Below, piece after piece: positions 27,675 through 35,726 of a stretch of 64,000 nucleotides of DNA. Every line of letters starts with the position of its first letter. The first letter of the stretch is position 1. Under the pieces are notes generated by a model, which was not told the DNA's origin, searched no databases, and was given only the letters and a program-made list of their open reading frames with translations. The stretch lies in assembly GCA_001647635.1 (NCBI GenBank), contig CP014761.1, positions 1,240,001 through 1,304,000 of the forward strand, given 5' to 3'. The DNA comes from Leifsonia xyli. Its GTDB lineage: Bacteria; Actinomycetota; Actinomycetes; Actinomycetales; Microbacteriaceae. The translations under genes and the position numbers were made by a program.

Positions 27675-28810
27675 GACTGTCGTTTACTCCCTCGGTTGGC
27701 AAGTAGCTCAGCATACGGCGCACCGCAGACACCTGGTTCCTAGCCCCATCGTCCGCGTAGCTCGTCGCCCGGCCCTCCCCACGTTCGCTAGGAAACCCCA
27801 GGCTAGCCCGTGCCTGAGCCGGCCTCCTACGCGGAACCTTCAGCGTGTCGCGTTCACGACACGCAGGAGCAGGCCACTTCGTCGACGCCGCGTCAAAGAT
27901 GCGGCGGCAAACCTCAAATCCGCGAGGCCGAGCTCGGCTGATCGTCGGGTCTTGCACGGCTTCGAGTCAGTGCCCGGCCTCCATCTTCGACCAGGCAAAT
28001 CGTGTGCGCGCTCGCCTATTCGACCCGAATTCACCTACAGGACCGGACGTCGGACCACAACCTCACCTCCGCCCCGAGGATCAAAGTCGCCCAAGTAGGC
28101 CGATTGGGCTGTCAGAAGACGCCCGTCTAGCAGACGCGCTGGCCGATTCGCGGAGTGGACCAAGGATCCAGCAGAGCGGGCCTAAACCGCAGAACGAACG
28201 AGGGTGGGACGAAGGGAGGCCGTAAGCACGAGACGAAGACAGACGGATCAAGAAGGACGGATGGACCAAGGGAATAGGAATTAGGAATAGACCCAATTCA
28301 GTAGACGTAGAGGATCACAGGCCAGGAGAGACTACGGCCAAGAGCGAATGCACGTAGGCACTTAAGTGGAATGGCCTCCGCAGGCCCGGTTCAACACGGG
28401 TGCAGCGTCAACCTGGTTGCGGCCATCTGATCGGCACGTGGAGTCGACCGATCGTGTTCGACGGCATCCATCCGTGTGGCAGAAGGCGTCTACTTCTGGC
28501 TGAATCGGCCCATGCAATGTCTGTCAGCACTGGGACCGCGTCGTTACCCGAGTCGACGATGGGGGTACATCTGTGTCCTCACGGGCCACGAGGCAAGGTC
28601 GCCGCACTCGGCGCAGCCCCTTGAGATTTGAGGGCCTTTCCGCCGCCCGATCGTAGCTCCCTCCCGGTGCTCCGTGCCGGACTTTCGCGGCGTATCCTCC
28701 TCCGCTTCGCTCCCCGGTACTCCACGGTCCCGGCACTACGCACCTCCCACTCGCTCTCGATCACCCGCCGGAAAGGCACTCAAAAGCGATCGACCATAGG
28801 AGTGAGCGAG
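27675..28810. other. 1.1-kb region without a convincing gene upstream of the defence operon
   Basis: No frame here has protein-like composition on either strand. It should contain the promoter for the helicase operon. A perfect 8-bp inverted repeat GCGTGTCG-CGTTCA-CGACACGC lies at 27843-27864. From about 28190 to 28330 the plus strand is purine-rich with repeated words (GACGAAG, GACGGA, GGAATAGGAATTAGGAATAG). It may hold a decayed gene, a non-coding RNA or regulatory DNA; I cannot decide which. Confidence 0.45.
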
Positions 28811-29056
28811 ATGCGGGTATTCATCGTCGACACCAGCAGCATGGCACCGGAACTGCACGGCGGACTCATCGGGATGGAGGGCTCCACGGACCCGACGCCG
28901 GCCGAGAAGCAGGAGTGCGTGGAGACCGTCAGTCGCTACGCAATGGACGGGTGGGCCATCGCCGCCGACCCGCGCACCCCGATCGGATGGCTCGCCGCGC
29001 TTACCGCCGAGACTGCGTGCGTTCCTTTCATCAACCTCACCCGACTCATCGTCTGA
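28811..29056 (+). CDS. small hypothetical protein
   Basis: An 81-residue frame beginning 'MRVFIVDTSSMAPELHGGLIGMEG' with AGGAG 8 bases before the ATG. It is mildly acidic, has two cysteines and no membrane segment or known domain. Its ribosome-binding site and reasonable composition support it; its isolation and lack of family do not. It is convergent with the NERD gene. Confidence 0.45.
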   Translation: MRVFIVDTSSMAPELHGGLIGMEGSTDPTPAEKQECVETVSRYAMDGWAIAADPRTPIGWLAALTAETACVPFINLTRLIV

Positions 29057-29171
29057 AAGTGCAAGCCTCAGCCAGTTCGCGTCAGTGTCGTCGGGTAGAC
29101 GCACGATCGTGACGCCGTCGCCCAACACGAATCAAAGGTCCGCCCGATGCCCGCCACCAATCTTGCTTCAA

Positions 29172-30098
29172 TTACGCGACGGGAAAAGCCCCCGCTAGGG
29201 CGCGGAACATCCGATGCACGACGTCCGCATCAACCGGACCTGGTGCGGCAATCTCGGAGGCCATCTTCTTCGGCCAGAGAACACGGACACCGGAAATGCT
29301 GAAGTCGCCGCCGAACAGCGGCCAATCTGCTTCCACGAAGCAGAGCATTCCTACGACTGGTACGTCTCCTAGATCCGCTGCAGCCAGAGCGGCGCGTACC
29401 TTGTTCACCTGCGCCTTGACTCCGTCGACAAGCTTCGTCTGGTCGCGCGAACCCACCATGAGTCTCTCTACGCGAGGACGAAAGAACCCACCGTCAATGC
29501 GAAGACTCGGCCGGCCCTTGTACTTCTTCGCGTCAATCACGAACACGCCAGACGACGCGACCACGAGGTGGTCGATGTTCGCTCTCGTCGGCGGAATGCG
29601 GCGGTCGTGGAGCACAAGCGTTGAGTCGTTGACGAGTCCGTCGAGGCGACGGCCGAGCACTACTTCGCCGGCGGCACCCGTCGCCCATGCCTTGGTGCTC
29701 TGCGGCTCATCAGTGATCGCGAGGAGGAAACCGCCGACACGCGGATGTGCCTCACGGACACGCTCCTCACGATTGCGCTTTCGGCGCTCGAACTCTCGCT
29801 CAGCGGAAGCGCCGGCCGACCCTGCATCAGCAAAGGGCGTTTCGGAGTAGCTGAAAGAATGGGGGCTTTGAGTATCGCTCGGAGACGCCTGAGTCGGCTC
29901 TGCAGCAGAGGCGGGCGCCAGACCTTCGGGCCACTGCGTTCTGAAGCAAGGCAAACACTCGACACTCTTCGGATCGCGAAAATAGACCGCGCGAGTCCCG
30001 GCCGCAAGAACGACTCCACACGCGCGGCATCGGCCCTCGTACCGAAGAGACATCTCCCTGTACGCGGCGATCGGATCCGAGCTCATCAAGCGTCCCAT
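29172..30098 (-). CDS. NERD-domain protein with N-terminal zinc-ribbon-like motif
   Basis: A 308-residue soluble protein. The N-terminal ~55 residues carry CRACG and CLPC, a probable zinc-binding module ('YEGRCRACGVVLAAGTRAVYF'). A charged linker (about 65-120) leads to a NERD domain: GAAGEVVLG, then 'NIDHLVVASSGVFVIDAKKYKG', giving E, D and D-A-K as nuclease-fold residues. It may begin at an inner ATG (30086). It is divergent from a GmrSD-like gene 124 bp away. Together with the pair at 11.2-14.9 kb this is the second NERD/GmrSD neighbourhood in the window. NERD proteins are predicted nucleases; no activity has been shown for this one. Confidence 0.8.
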   Translation of the reverse strand: MGRLMSSDPIAAYREMSLRYEGRCRACGVVLAAGTRAVYFRDPKSVECLPCFRTQWPEGLAPASAAEPTQASPSDTQSPHSFSYSETPFADAGSAGASAEREFERRKRNREERVREAHPRVGGFLLAITDEPQSTKAWATGAAGEVVLGRRLDGLVNDSTLVLHDRRIPPTRANIDHLVVASSGVFVIDAKKYKGRPSLRIDGGFFRPRVERLMVGSRDQTKLVDGVKAQVNKVRAALAAADLGDVPVVGMLCFVEADWPLFGGDFSISGVRVLWPKKMASEIAAPGPVDADVVHRMFRALAGAFPVA

Positions 30099-30222
30099 CA
30101 GTCAGCCGTACACATCGACGCTATTGGTCGAGACGGTTCGCTGCTTATCCCCAGTTCGGGCGCCCAACACAGCGTCGGGCGCGTCGAAGCGAGCATCGCC
30201 ATGACATCGATAGGGTCAAGCC

Positions 30223-32088
30223 GTGCAAGCGAATACATACCCGCTGAGCCAGATTTTGCTCCCTGATCGGCGGTACCTAATTCCCACCTTTCAACGAGAC
30301 TACGAGTGGACGCGCGAGGGGCAGTGGGAGCTGCTCTTTGAAGACCTTGAGGCCACCTCCGATCGGCTCCTGGACGTGCGAACGAGCGGACTTAGCGGGC
30401 CGGAATTACTGGGCAAGGAGGCCCTGGTCTCGCCTCATTTTCTTGGGGCCGTGGTCGTCGCGACGGTGCTTTCGCCTACTGGTGGCATCACACTGCGATC
30501 AGTGATCGATGGTCAGCAGAGGCTGACCACAACTCAACTACTGGTGCGTGGTGTCTTGGATATTCTCACGGAGCAGGGCTCTCCGAAGCAGCATCAGCTG
30601 CGCGACATGGTTCATAACAAGCACTATCTCGTCGTGGCCGCAGAGGACAAGTTCAAACTTTGGCCTCGCCGTAACGATCGAAAGATCTGGCCAACGGCCA
30701 TGGAAGACGCCGCTCCCGCATATTCGCAACAGGATCACCTTTATCTTCAAGCGCGCGCCTTCTTCGCTCAGAAAGCACGGGACTACGTCACGGTGGACGA
30801 CGTGGTCGAACGGATCCGACTCGATGCGCTCGCGGACTCGCTATCAACGCTGTTCAAACTCGTGGTCATAGATCTCGACGACAATGACGACGCGCAAGTC
30901 ATCTTCGAGGTACTGAACGGTCGCCAGACTCCGCTCTCAGCAATTGACCTCGTGAAGAACTTGCTGTTCTTGCGGGGAGAGCTCGCGTCTGATGACGTCG
31001 AGACGCTGTACGACAGGTATTGGGCGCACTTCGACGAGGCCTGGTGGAAAGAAGAAGTCGGAAGGGGGCACGCGCAGCGTGGACGGCGCGACGTGCTCCT
31101 ATCCGTGTGGCTCACGGCGGTTACCGGGAAAGAGGCGAGCGTGAGCCATCTCTACGCCGAGGCTCGTTCCTACCTTTCAGACGGACCGTCCACCCAGGAA
31201 GTGTTGGAGCAACTCGCCGCGTATGCCTCGGCGTATGAAGCGATCTACGCACACATCAACGTTCCTCAGAAGGACCTACGGCTTGCTTACGAACGAATCC
31301 GCCAGCTCGAGATAACTACTGCCGTACCGTTGCTCGCTTGGCTCCGCACCCTGCCCGAGGAGGCGTTGAGTTCGTCGGACCATGTGAGGGCCGTTCGGGC
31401 TATCGAATCCTGGGCGTTGAGACGGGCGTTCCTCGGCCTCCAGACGCGTGGTTACGGCACTTACCTAACGCGTGTTCTCAGCGCGGCAAAGGCTGCATCC
31501 GAGGCCAGAACGAATGTGGCGGATGCCGTGATCGAGTCACTTACACGAGGTGCGCTCACCTGGCCAACAGACCGGGACGTAAGCGAAGCGTTCCACAGTA
31601 ACCGGTACTACGGCTATATAGGACAGGCCAGGCTCGCCCTGCTTCTCTCAGCGATCGATACTCATCTAAGAGCTGATGATCCGCATCAGCCAGCCGCGAG
31701 CATCGACTACTCGTCGTTGCAAATCGAACATGTGATGCCGCAATCCTGGGAAGAGCACTGGCCAATTCTCATCGACAACCGGGCTGCCGCACGCGACGAG
31801 AGCGATCCAGTATGGATCAACGCGAGCGAGGAACGAAACCGCGCCGTCAACCGCATCGGCAACCTCACACTGGTCACAGGTTCGTTCAACGGCCACCTGT
31901 CAAATAGTGGATGGGATACCAAACGGTCAGAGTTCGCCAAGCAGCACACGCTCGTGATCAACTTCTCCATTGCGGATGCCGCGACATGGGACGAGGGCCA
32001 TATCGCCCGACGCGCGGCAGGGCTAGCCCTCGCGGCGACCGAGATCTGGCCTTCAGCTGAACAATTGAGGTCGAGCCACGTCAGCTAG
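30223..32088 (+). CDS. GmrSD-like DUF262-DUF1524 protein
   Basis: A 621-residue protein with both halves of a GmrSD-type enzyme in one chain. DUF262 has 'YLIPTFQRDYEW' and DGQQRLTT at residues 96-103. DUF1524 has 'LQIEHVMPQSWEEHWP' near residue 500 and 'NRIGNLTLVTGSFNGHLSN', the HNH-like nuclease core. In characterised relatives (GmrSD, BrxU) NTP binding and DNA cleavage target modified bases. The GTG start is 6 bases after TAGGGT (30211-30216) without a ribosome-binding site, suggesting a leaderless mRNA. The UvrD-like helicase follows after 125 bp on the same strand. Confidence 0.87.
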   Translation: MQANTYPLSQILLPDRRYLIPTFQRDYEWTREGQWELLFEDLEATSDRLLDVRTSGLSGPELLGKEALVSPHFLGAVVVATVLSPTGGITLRSVIDGQQRLTTTQLLVRGVLDILTEQGSPKQHQLRDMVHNKHYLVVAAEDKFKLWPRRNDRKIWPTAMEDAAPAYSQQDHLYLQARAFFAQKARDYVTVDDVVERIRLDALADSLSTLFKLVVIDLDDNDDAQVIFEVLNGRQTPLSAIDLVKNLLFLRGELASDDVETLYDRYWAHFDEAWWKEEVGRGHAQRGRRDVLLSVWLTAVTGKEASVSHLYAEARSYLSDGPSTQEVLEQLAAYASAYEAIYAHINVPQKDLRLAYERIRQLEITTAVPLLAWLRTLPEEALSSSDHVRAVRAIESWALRRAFLGLQTRGYGTYLTRVLSAAKAASEARTNVADAVIESLTRGALTWPTDRDVSEAFHSNRYYGYIGQARLALLLSAIDTHLRADDPHQPAASIDYSSLQIEHVMPQSWEEHWPILIDNRAAARDESDPVWINASEERNRAVNRIGNLTLVTGSFNGHLSNSGWDTKRSEFAKQHTLVINFSIADAATWDEGHIARRAAGLALAATEIWPSAEQLRSSHVS

Positions 32089-32213
32089 AACTTCGCGCAC
32101 GAAATTTAGTCATAGAAGAGCATGCGACCGGCACCGAGCGCCATGCGAGCCAATGGGAGCGTGCCACCTATTGGGGCGAGTAATGCATGCATTGGGCGTG
32201 AAACCATCGCTCA

Positions 32214-34979
32214 GTGTCCCTCCGAATTCGCCGAACGTCTCAACGCAGTTCCGACGCGAACTGGGGACCTTCGCTGCTGGGCCAGCGAGTCACGAAGTGT
32301 CACAGCTGGAATCTCGCGATACATGAGGACACGCTGCGGCTTGCCCTGAACGATGCGAGCGAGGAAATCTCGATCTCTGGCATCACGGGCGTCACGTCGA
32401 CCAAGGGGTTCGCCTGGTCCACCATCGACATCGCGCACCCACGACGTCGGATCCGACTCCGCGGCATCCCTAATCGACAAGCGCATTCACTCACAGAGAC
32501 ACTTAATGCCGCTCGCGCCGCACTTGAGTATCGACGACTCGTCGCCGCCCTCACGACAGAGTTCGATGCAGCTCTCGAATCCCTTCAGGCTTGGAATGTG
32601 GCGCTTCGTGCCGCCATTGCCGAGACCTTGGTCGAACAGGGATGGCTGACGACTGAGTTCTTCGCGAGCTGGTCCCTTCGAAAGCGAGAACTCGCACTGA
32701 GCTGGCTACTTCACCATCCGGTCGTGGCAGACGAGATCCTGCGACCTGACCACCAAGAAAGCCTCGCTGCGTGGCACCAGGATCTCGGTCTCTTGATCGC
32801 GAGTGCGAACGAAACGCACCTGCGCGAGCAAGCCGAGACTAACCGCGACTTCTTCCAGTCAATCGAGAAATCCCCTCTCACAGATGAACAGACCCGCGCA
32901 GTAATTACGCACGACAATCGTGTACTCGTGATCGCCTCCGCCGGCTCGGGAAAGACCTCGACGATGGTCGCCAAAGCGGGTTACGCAATCAAGAGGCAGC
33001 TCACCGATCCGGACAAGATCCTGATGCTCGCGTTCAACGCTTCCGCCGCAGAGGAGCTGCAGGATCGGGTCAGGGAACGACTCACTCCACTAGGCCTGGA
33101 CGCGAGCAAGGTCATTGCTCGCACCTTCCACTCGTTTGCACTCACGGTGATTGGCCAAGCGACTGGACACAAGCCCTCGGCGGCGCCTTGGCTAACCAAC
33201 GGAGACGACATCCGACAACTCGGCCGCATTGTCGACAAACTTCGCCGAACCGATTATGGCTTTCGCGCCAGTTGGGACTTCTTCCAGACTGTGCTCGCAC
33301 GCGACTACGTCCGAGTAAGTTCACGCCCAACCGATGAGATCGATGACGGGCCAAACCTTCGCACAGCGAAGGGCGAACTCGTCAAAAGCGTAGGCGAGAG
33401 AATCATCGCGGACTGGCTCTACCTCAACGGCGTCGAGTACGTCTACGAGCACCGATACCCGATCGAAACAGCGGATCCGGAACACGGTCAGTACCACCCC
33501 GACTTCTACTATCCGCAGATCGATGCGTACCACGAGCACTGGGCCCTGAACGCAGACGGCACGTCCGACTTCGAAGGCTATGTGGAATCGATGGAGTGGA
33601 AGCGCGACCTCCACCGAGCCAGTGGAACTGTGCTGCTTGAGACGACAATGGCCGAGCTTTGGGCTGGGCAAGCCCTTGGCTCGCTGGCCCAACAACTCAC
33701 GGATCGCGGAATCCATCTCGATCCAAGGCCGGAACGCTTCAATACGATCAGGACACCGGTCGAGAACGAACAACTGTTGCGCACCTTCCGAGCTTTCCTC
33801 TCACACTCGAAAAGCAACCGGCTCAGTGACGAACAACTCGAGGCGCGCCTGCATGCCGATAAGGACGGCGCGGTCCGATTCCGAGACCAAGCATTTGTCC
33901 GCCTCTTCATCGCGATTCGACGCGAATGGAATGAGGCTCTCCAAAGCGTGGGCGCGATCGACTTCGACGACATGCTCAACATGGCCATTGACCATCTACA
34001 AGCAGGCGATTGGATCAGCCCCTTCGAACTAGTGATGGTCGACGAATTCCAAGACGCCAGCCTCGCCCGGGTACGCATGGCCAATGCACTAGTCAATCGA
34101 CCCGGCCGTCACCTATTCGCTGTGGGCGATGACTGGCAATCAATCAACCGTTTCGCTGGAGCAGACCCTTCAGCCATGACCAAATTTCACGAGCACTTCG
34201 GTGCGGCACAGGTCCTCAAACTCGAAAGGACGTTCCGATTCCCGCAGTCGCTCGCCGATGTCTCGAGCTCATTCGTTCTGAGAAACCCGGACCAGCTTGC
34301 CAAAACGGTCCGATCCTCGACCGAGGAGTTTCCTCACTCGGTGCGCATCGTCACGCTCGACGGCGCTAGGAATGATGCGTTAGAAGCCGCCAAGCGCAAG
34401 GCAATCCGCTACTTCCTGAAGACCCTGCACGACGAGCTCCTGGCCGGCGAAGTCGCCAACGCAGCTGGGAGGAAGATCAGCGTGTTCGTCCTCGGCCGGT
34501 ACCAGCATCAGAAGAATCTGATTCCGGACTGGCGCGATCTCTCTTCCGAACTAGATGTTCGGTTCATGACCGCCCACGCCTCCAAAGGTACAGAGGCGGA
34601 CTATGTCATCGTCCCGGACGTGGTCTCTGGGCGGTGGGGGTTCCCCAGCACAATCCAAGACGACCCGGTTCTTCGAATCGCGATGCCAGATCCCGAAGAC
34701 TTCCCCTACGCCGAAGAACGCCGACTGTTCTACGTGGCGCTCACCCGCGCTCGACGGCAAGCACTCATCTTGACCACAACCGGCCGCGAATCGCACTTCG
34801 TCCTCGAACTCATACGCGACAACCGGCTCGTGCGCACGAATGCCATTGGCGAACCGCTCGAAACAATAGTCTGCCCCGAATGTGGTCGCGGGATCATGAC
34901 CCTCAGGGACGGAAAACGAGGGGCATTCTTGGGCTGCACGAGATACCCGCGATGCAAATCGACGGCCCCGCGACCGTGA
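32214..34979 (+). CDS. UvrD/HelD-type helicase with nuclease-like insert and C4 zinc finger
   Basis: A 921-residue superfamily 1 helicase related to helicase IV. After an N-terminal ~220-residue region come Walker A ASAGSGKTS near 241, VDEFQD (motif II), 'GDDWQSINRFAGA' (motif III) and 'RRLFYVALTRAR' (motif VI). Between motifs Ia and II lies 'GERIIADWLYLNGVEYVYEHRYP ... YHPDFYYP', a restriction-endonuclease-like insert with a PD and a downstream E/K-rich stretch (MEWKRDL), common in this helicase group. The C-terminus is a topoisomerase-type zinc finger, CPECG and 'GCTRYPRCKS'. It probably acts with the preceding GmrSD-like protein in processing foreign DNA. The start is uncertain. Confidence 0.85.
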   Translation: MSLRIRRTSQRSSDANWGPSLLGQRVTKCHSWNLAIHEDTLRLALNDASEEISISGITGVTSTKGFAWSTIDIAHPRRRIRLRGIPNRQAHSLTETLNAARAALEYRRLVAALTTEFDAALESLQAWNVALRAAIAETLVEQGWLTTEFFASWSLRKRELALSWLLHHPVVADEILRPDHQESLAAWHQDLGLLIASANETHLREQAETNRDFFQSIEKSPLTDEQTRAVITHDNRVLVIASAGSGKTSTMVAKAGYAIKRQLTDPDKILMLAFNASAAEELQDRVRERLTPLGLDASKVIARTFHSFALTVIGQATGHKPSAAPWLTNGDDIRQLGRIVDKLRRTDYGFRASWDFFQTVLARDYVRVSSRPTDEIDDGPNLRTAKGELVKSVGERIIADWLYLNGVEYVYEHRYPIETADPEHGQYHPDFYYPQIDAYHEHWALNADGTSDFEGYVESMEWKRDLHRASGTVLLETTMAELWAGQALGSLAQQLTDRGIHLDPRPERFNTIRTPVENEQLLRTFRAFLSHSKSNRLSDEQLEARLHADKDGAVRFRDQAFVRLFIAIRREWNEALQSVGAIDFDDMLNMAIDHLQAGDWISPFELVMVDEFQDASLARVRMANALVNRPGRHLFAVGDDWQSINRFAGADPSAMTKFHEHFGAAQVLKLERTFRFPQSLADVSSSFVLRNPDQLAKTVRSSTEEFPHSVRIVTLDGARNDALEAAKRKAIRYFLKTLHDELLAGEVANAAGRKISVFVLGRYQHQKNLIPDWRDLSSELDVRFMTAHASKGTEADYVIVPDVVSGRWGFPSTIQDDPVLRIAMPDPEDFPYAEERRLFYVALTRARRQALILTTTGRESHFVLELIRDNRLVRTNAIGEPLETIVCPECGRGIMTLRDGKRGAFLGCTRYPRCKSTAPRP

Positions 34980-35413
34980 AGACATGAGCTCTTGAGCTGT
35001 TCGCTGAGGCGACGAGGTGGATTCCGACCGGCGGCGGCGCGTAGCCTTCGCCAAACCTCGGGTCTTGCGGCGTTAGCGGCCCCTCTTGTGCGTGATCGCG
35101 ACGTCGATCTCACCGTCGTCCGCGGGCATCTCCGGGAAATTGGGGCGCGTCGGCTTAGTCCACGGGAGGCTGCGCGCTTCGGCAACGTAATCCCGCGGCA
35201 CGCGCCTGTCTCGGCGCGCTCCGGCGCGGCCGCACACCCGGGCGATTGGCGCCTCAGAGTCGAAGGGTGGGACCGCATCGCGTGGTCACGACGCTGCCGG
35301 TTTCCCACGAGTTTTGGATTTGCGCGCCAAAACCACATTAGTAACACAACGTGTAGGTATGAGGGCATTGGTTTCGGAAGCACCCCGCCGACACAGCTCG
35401 CGGGGCGAGCCGC

Positions 35414-35439
35414 CGGTCGGCCGCGGCGAGAGCCGACCG
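35414..35439. repeat. perfect 8-bp inverted repeat upstream of relaxase
   Basis: CGGTCGGC (35414-35421) and GCCGACCG (35432-35439) with a 10-base loop. It may be part of an oriT or a terminator of upstream transcription; no T-run follows. Confidence 0.5.
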
Positions 35440-35538
35440 TGGGGCACGAGACGCAGGGGCACGCAGGATGCGCGCACCGCAGGGGTCTCGGATTCCCCGC
35501 GTGCCGGTAAATGCAGTTCGCCCCGCCGACTAAATCAC

Positions 35539-35589
35539 CTGCCGGATCCGCTCTATCACTATTCGCCCGGGACAGAGCGATCTGCCGGA
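35539..35589. other. candidate oriT: inverted repeat flanked by direct repeats
   Basis: CGCTCTATC (35549-35557) and GACAGAGCG (35571-35579) form a 9-bp stem with one non-Watson-Crick pair and a 13-base loop. CTGCCGGA flanks it on both sides (35539-35546 and 35582-35589) as direct repeats. A hairpin about 140 bp before a relaxase gene is typical of oriT regions, but no nic site was identified. Confidence 0.42.
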
Positions 35590-35726
35590 AAAGGGCGATT
35601 GCGCGCCGCCTGCGCGCCAAAACGAGCAGAAAACCGGAAGTAATAAGTAGAAGGACACATCCAACAAAGGGAAAGACCGCCCAGTTTTCGGGAGTCTCAG
35701 ATGCAGTGTGAGGGAGGTGTGTGCAG

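Larger units (their letters stand above)
34980..35720. other. non-coding region upstream of the relaxase
   Basis: No frame in these 740 bases looks like a protein gene. The segment directly precedes the relaxase and contains two hairpin-forming repeats (35414-35439 and 35549-35579), which makes it the most likely place for the origin of transfer and the relaxase promoter. Confidence 0.5.
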
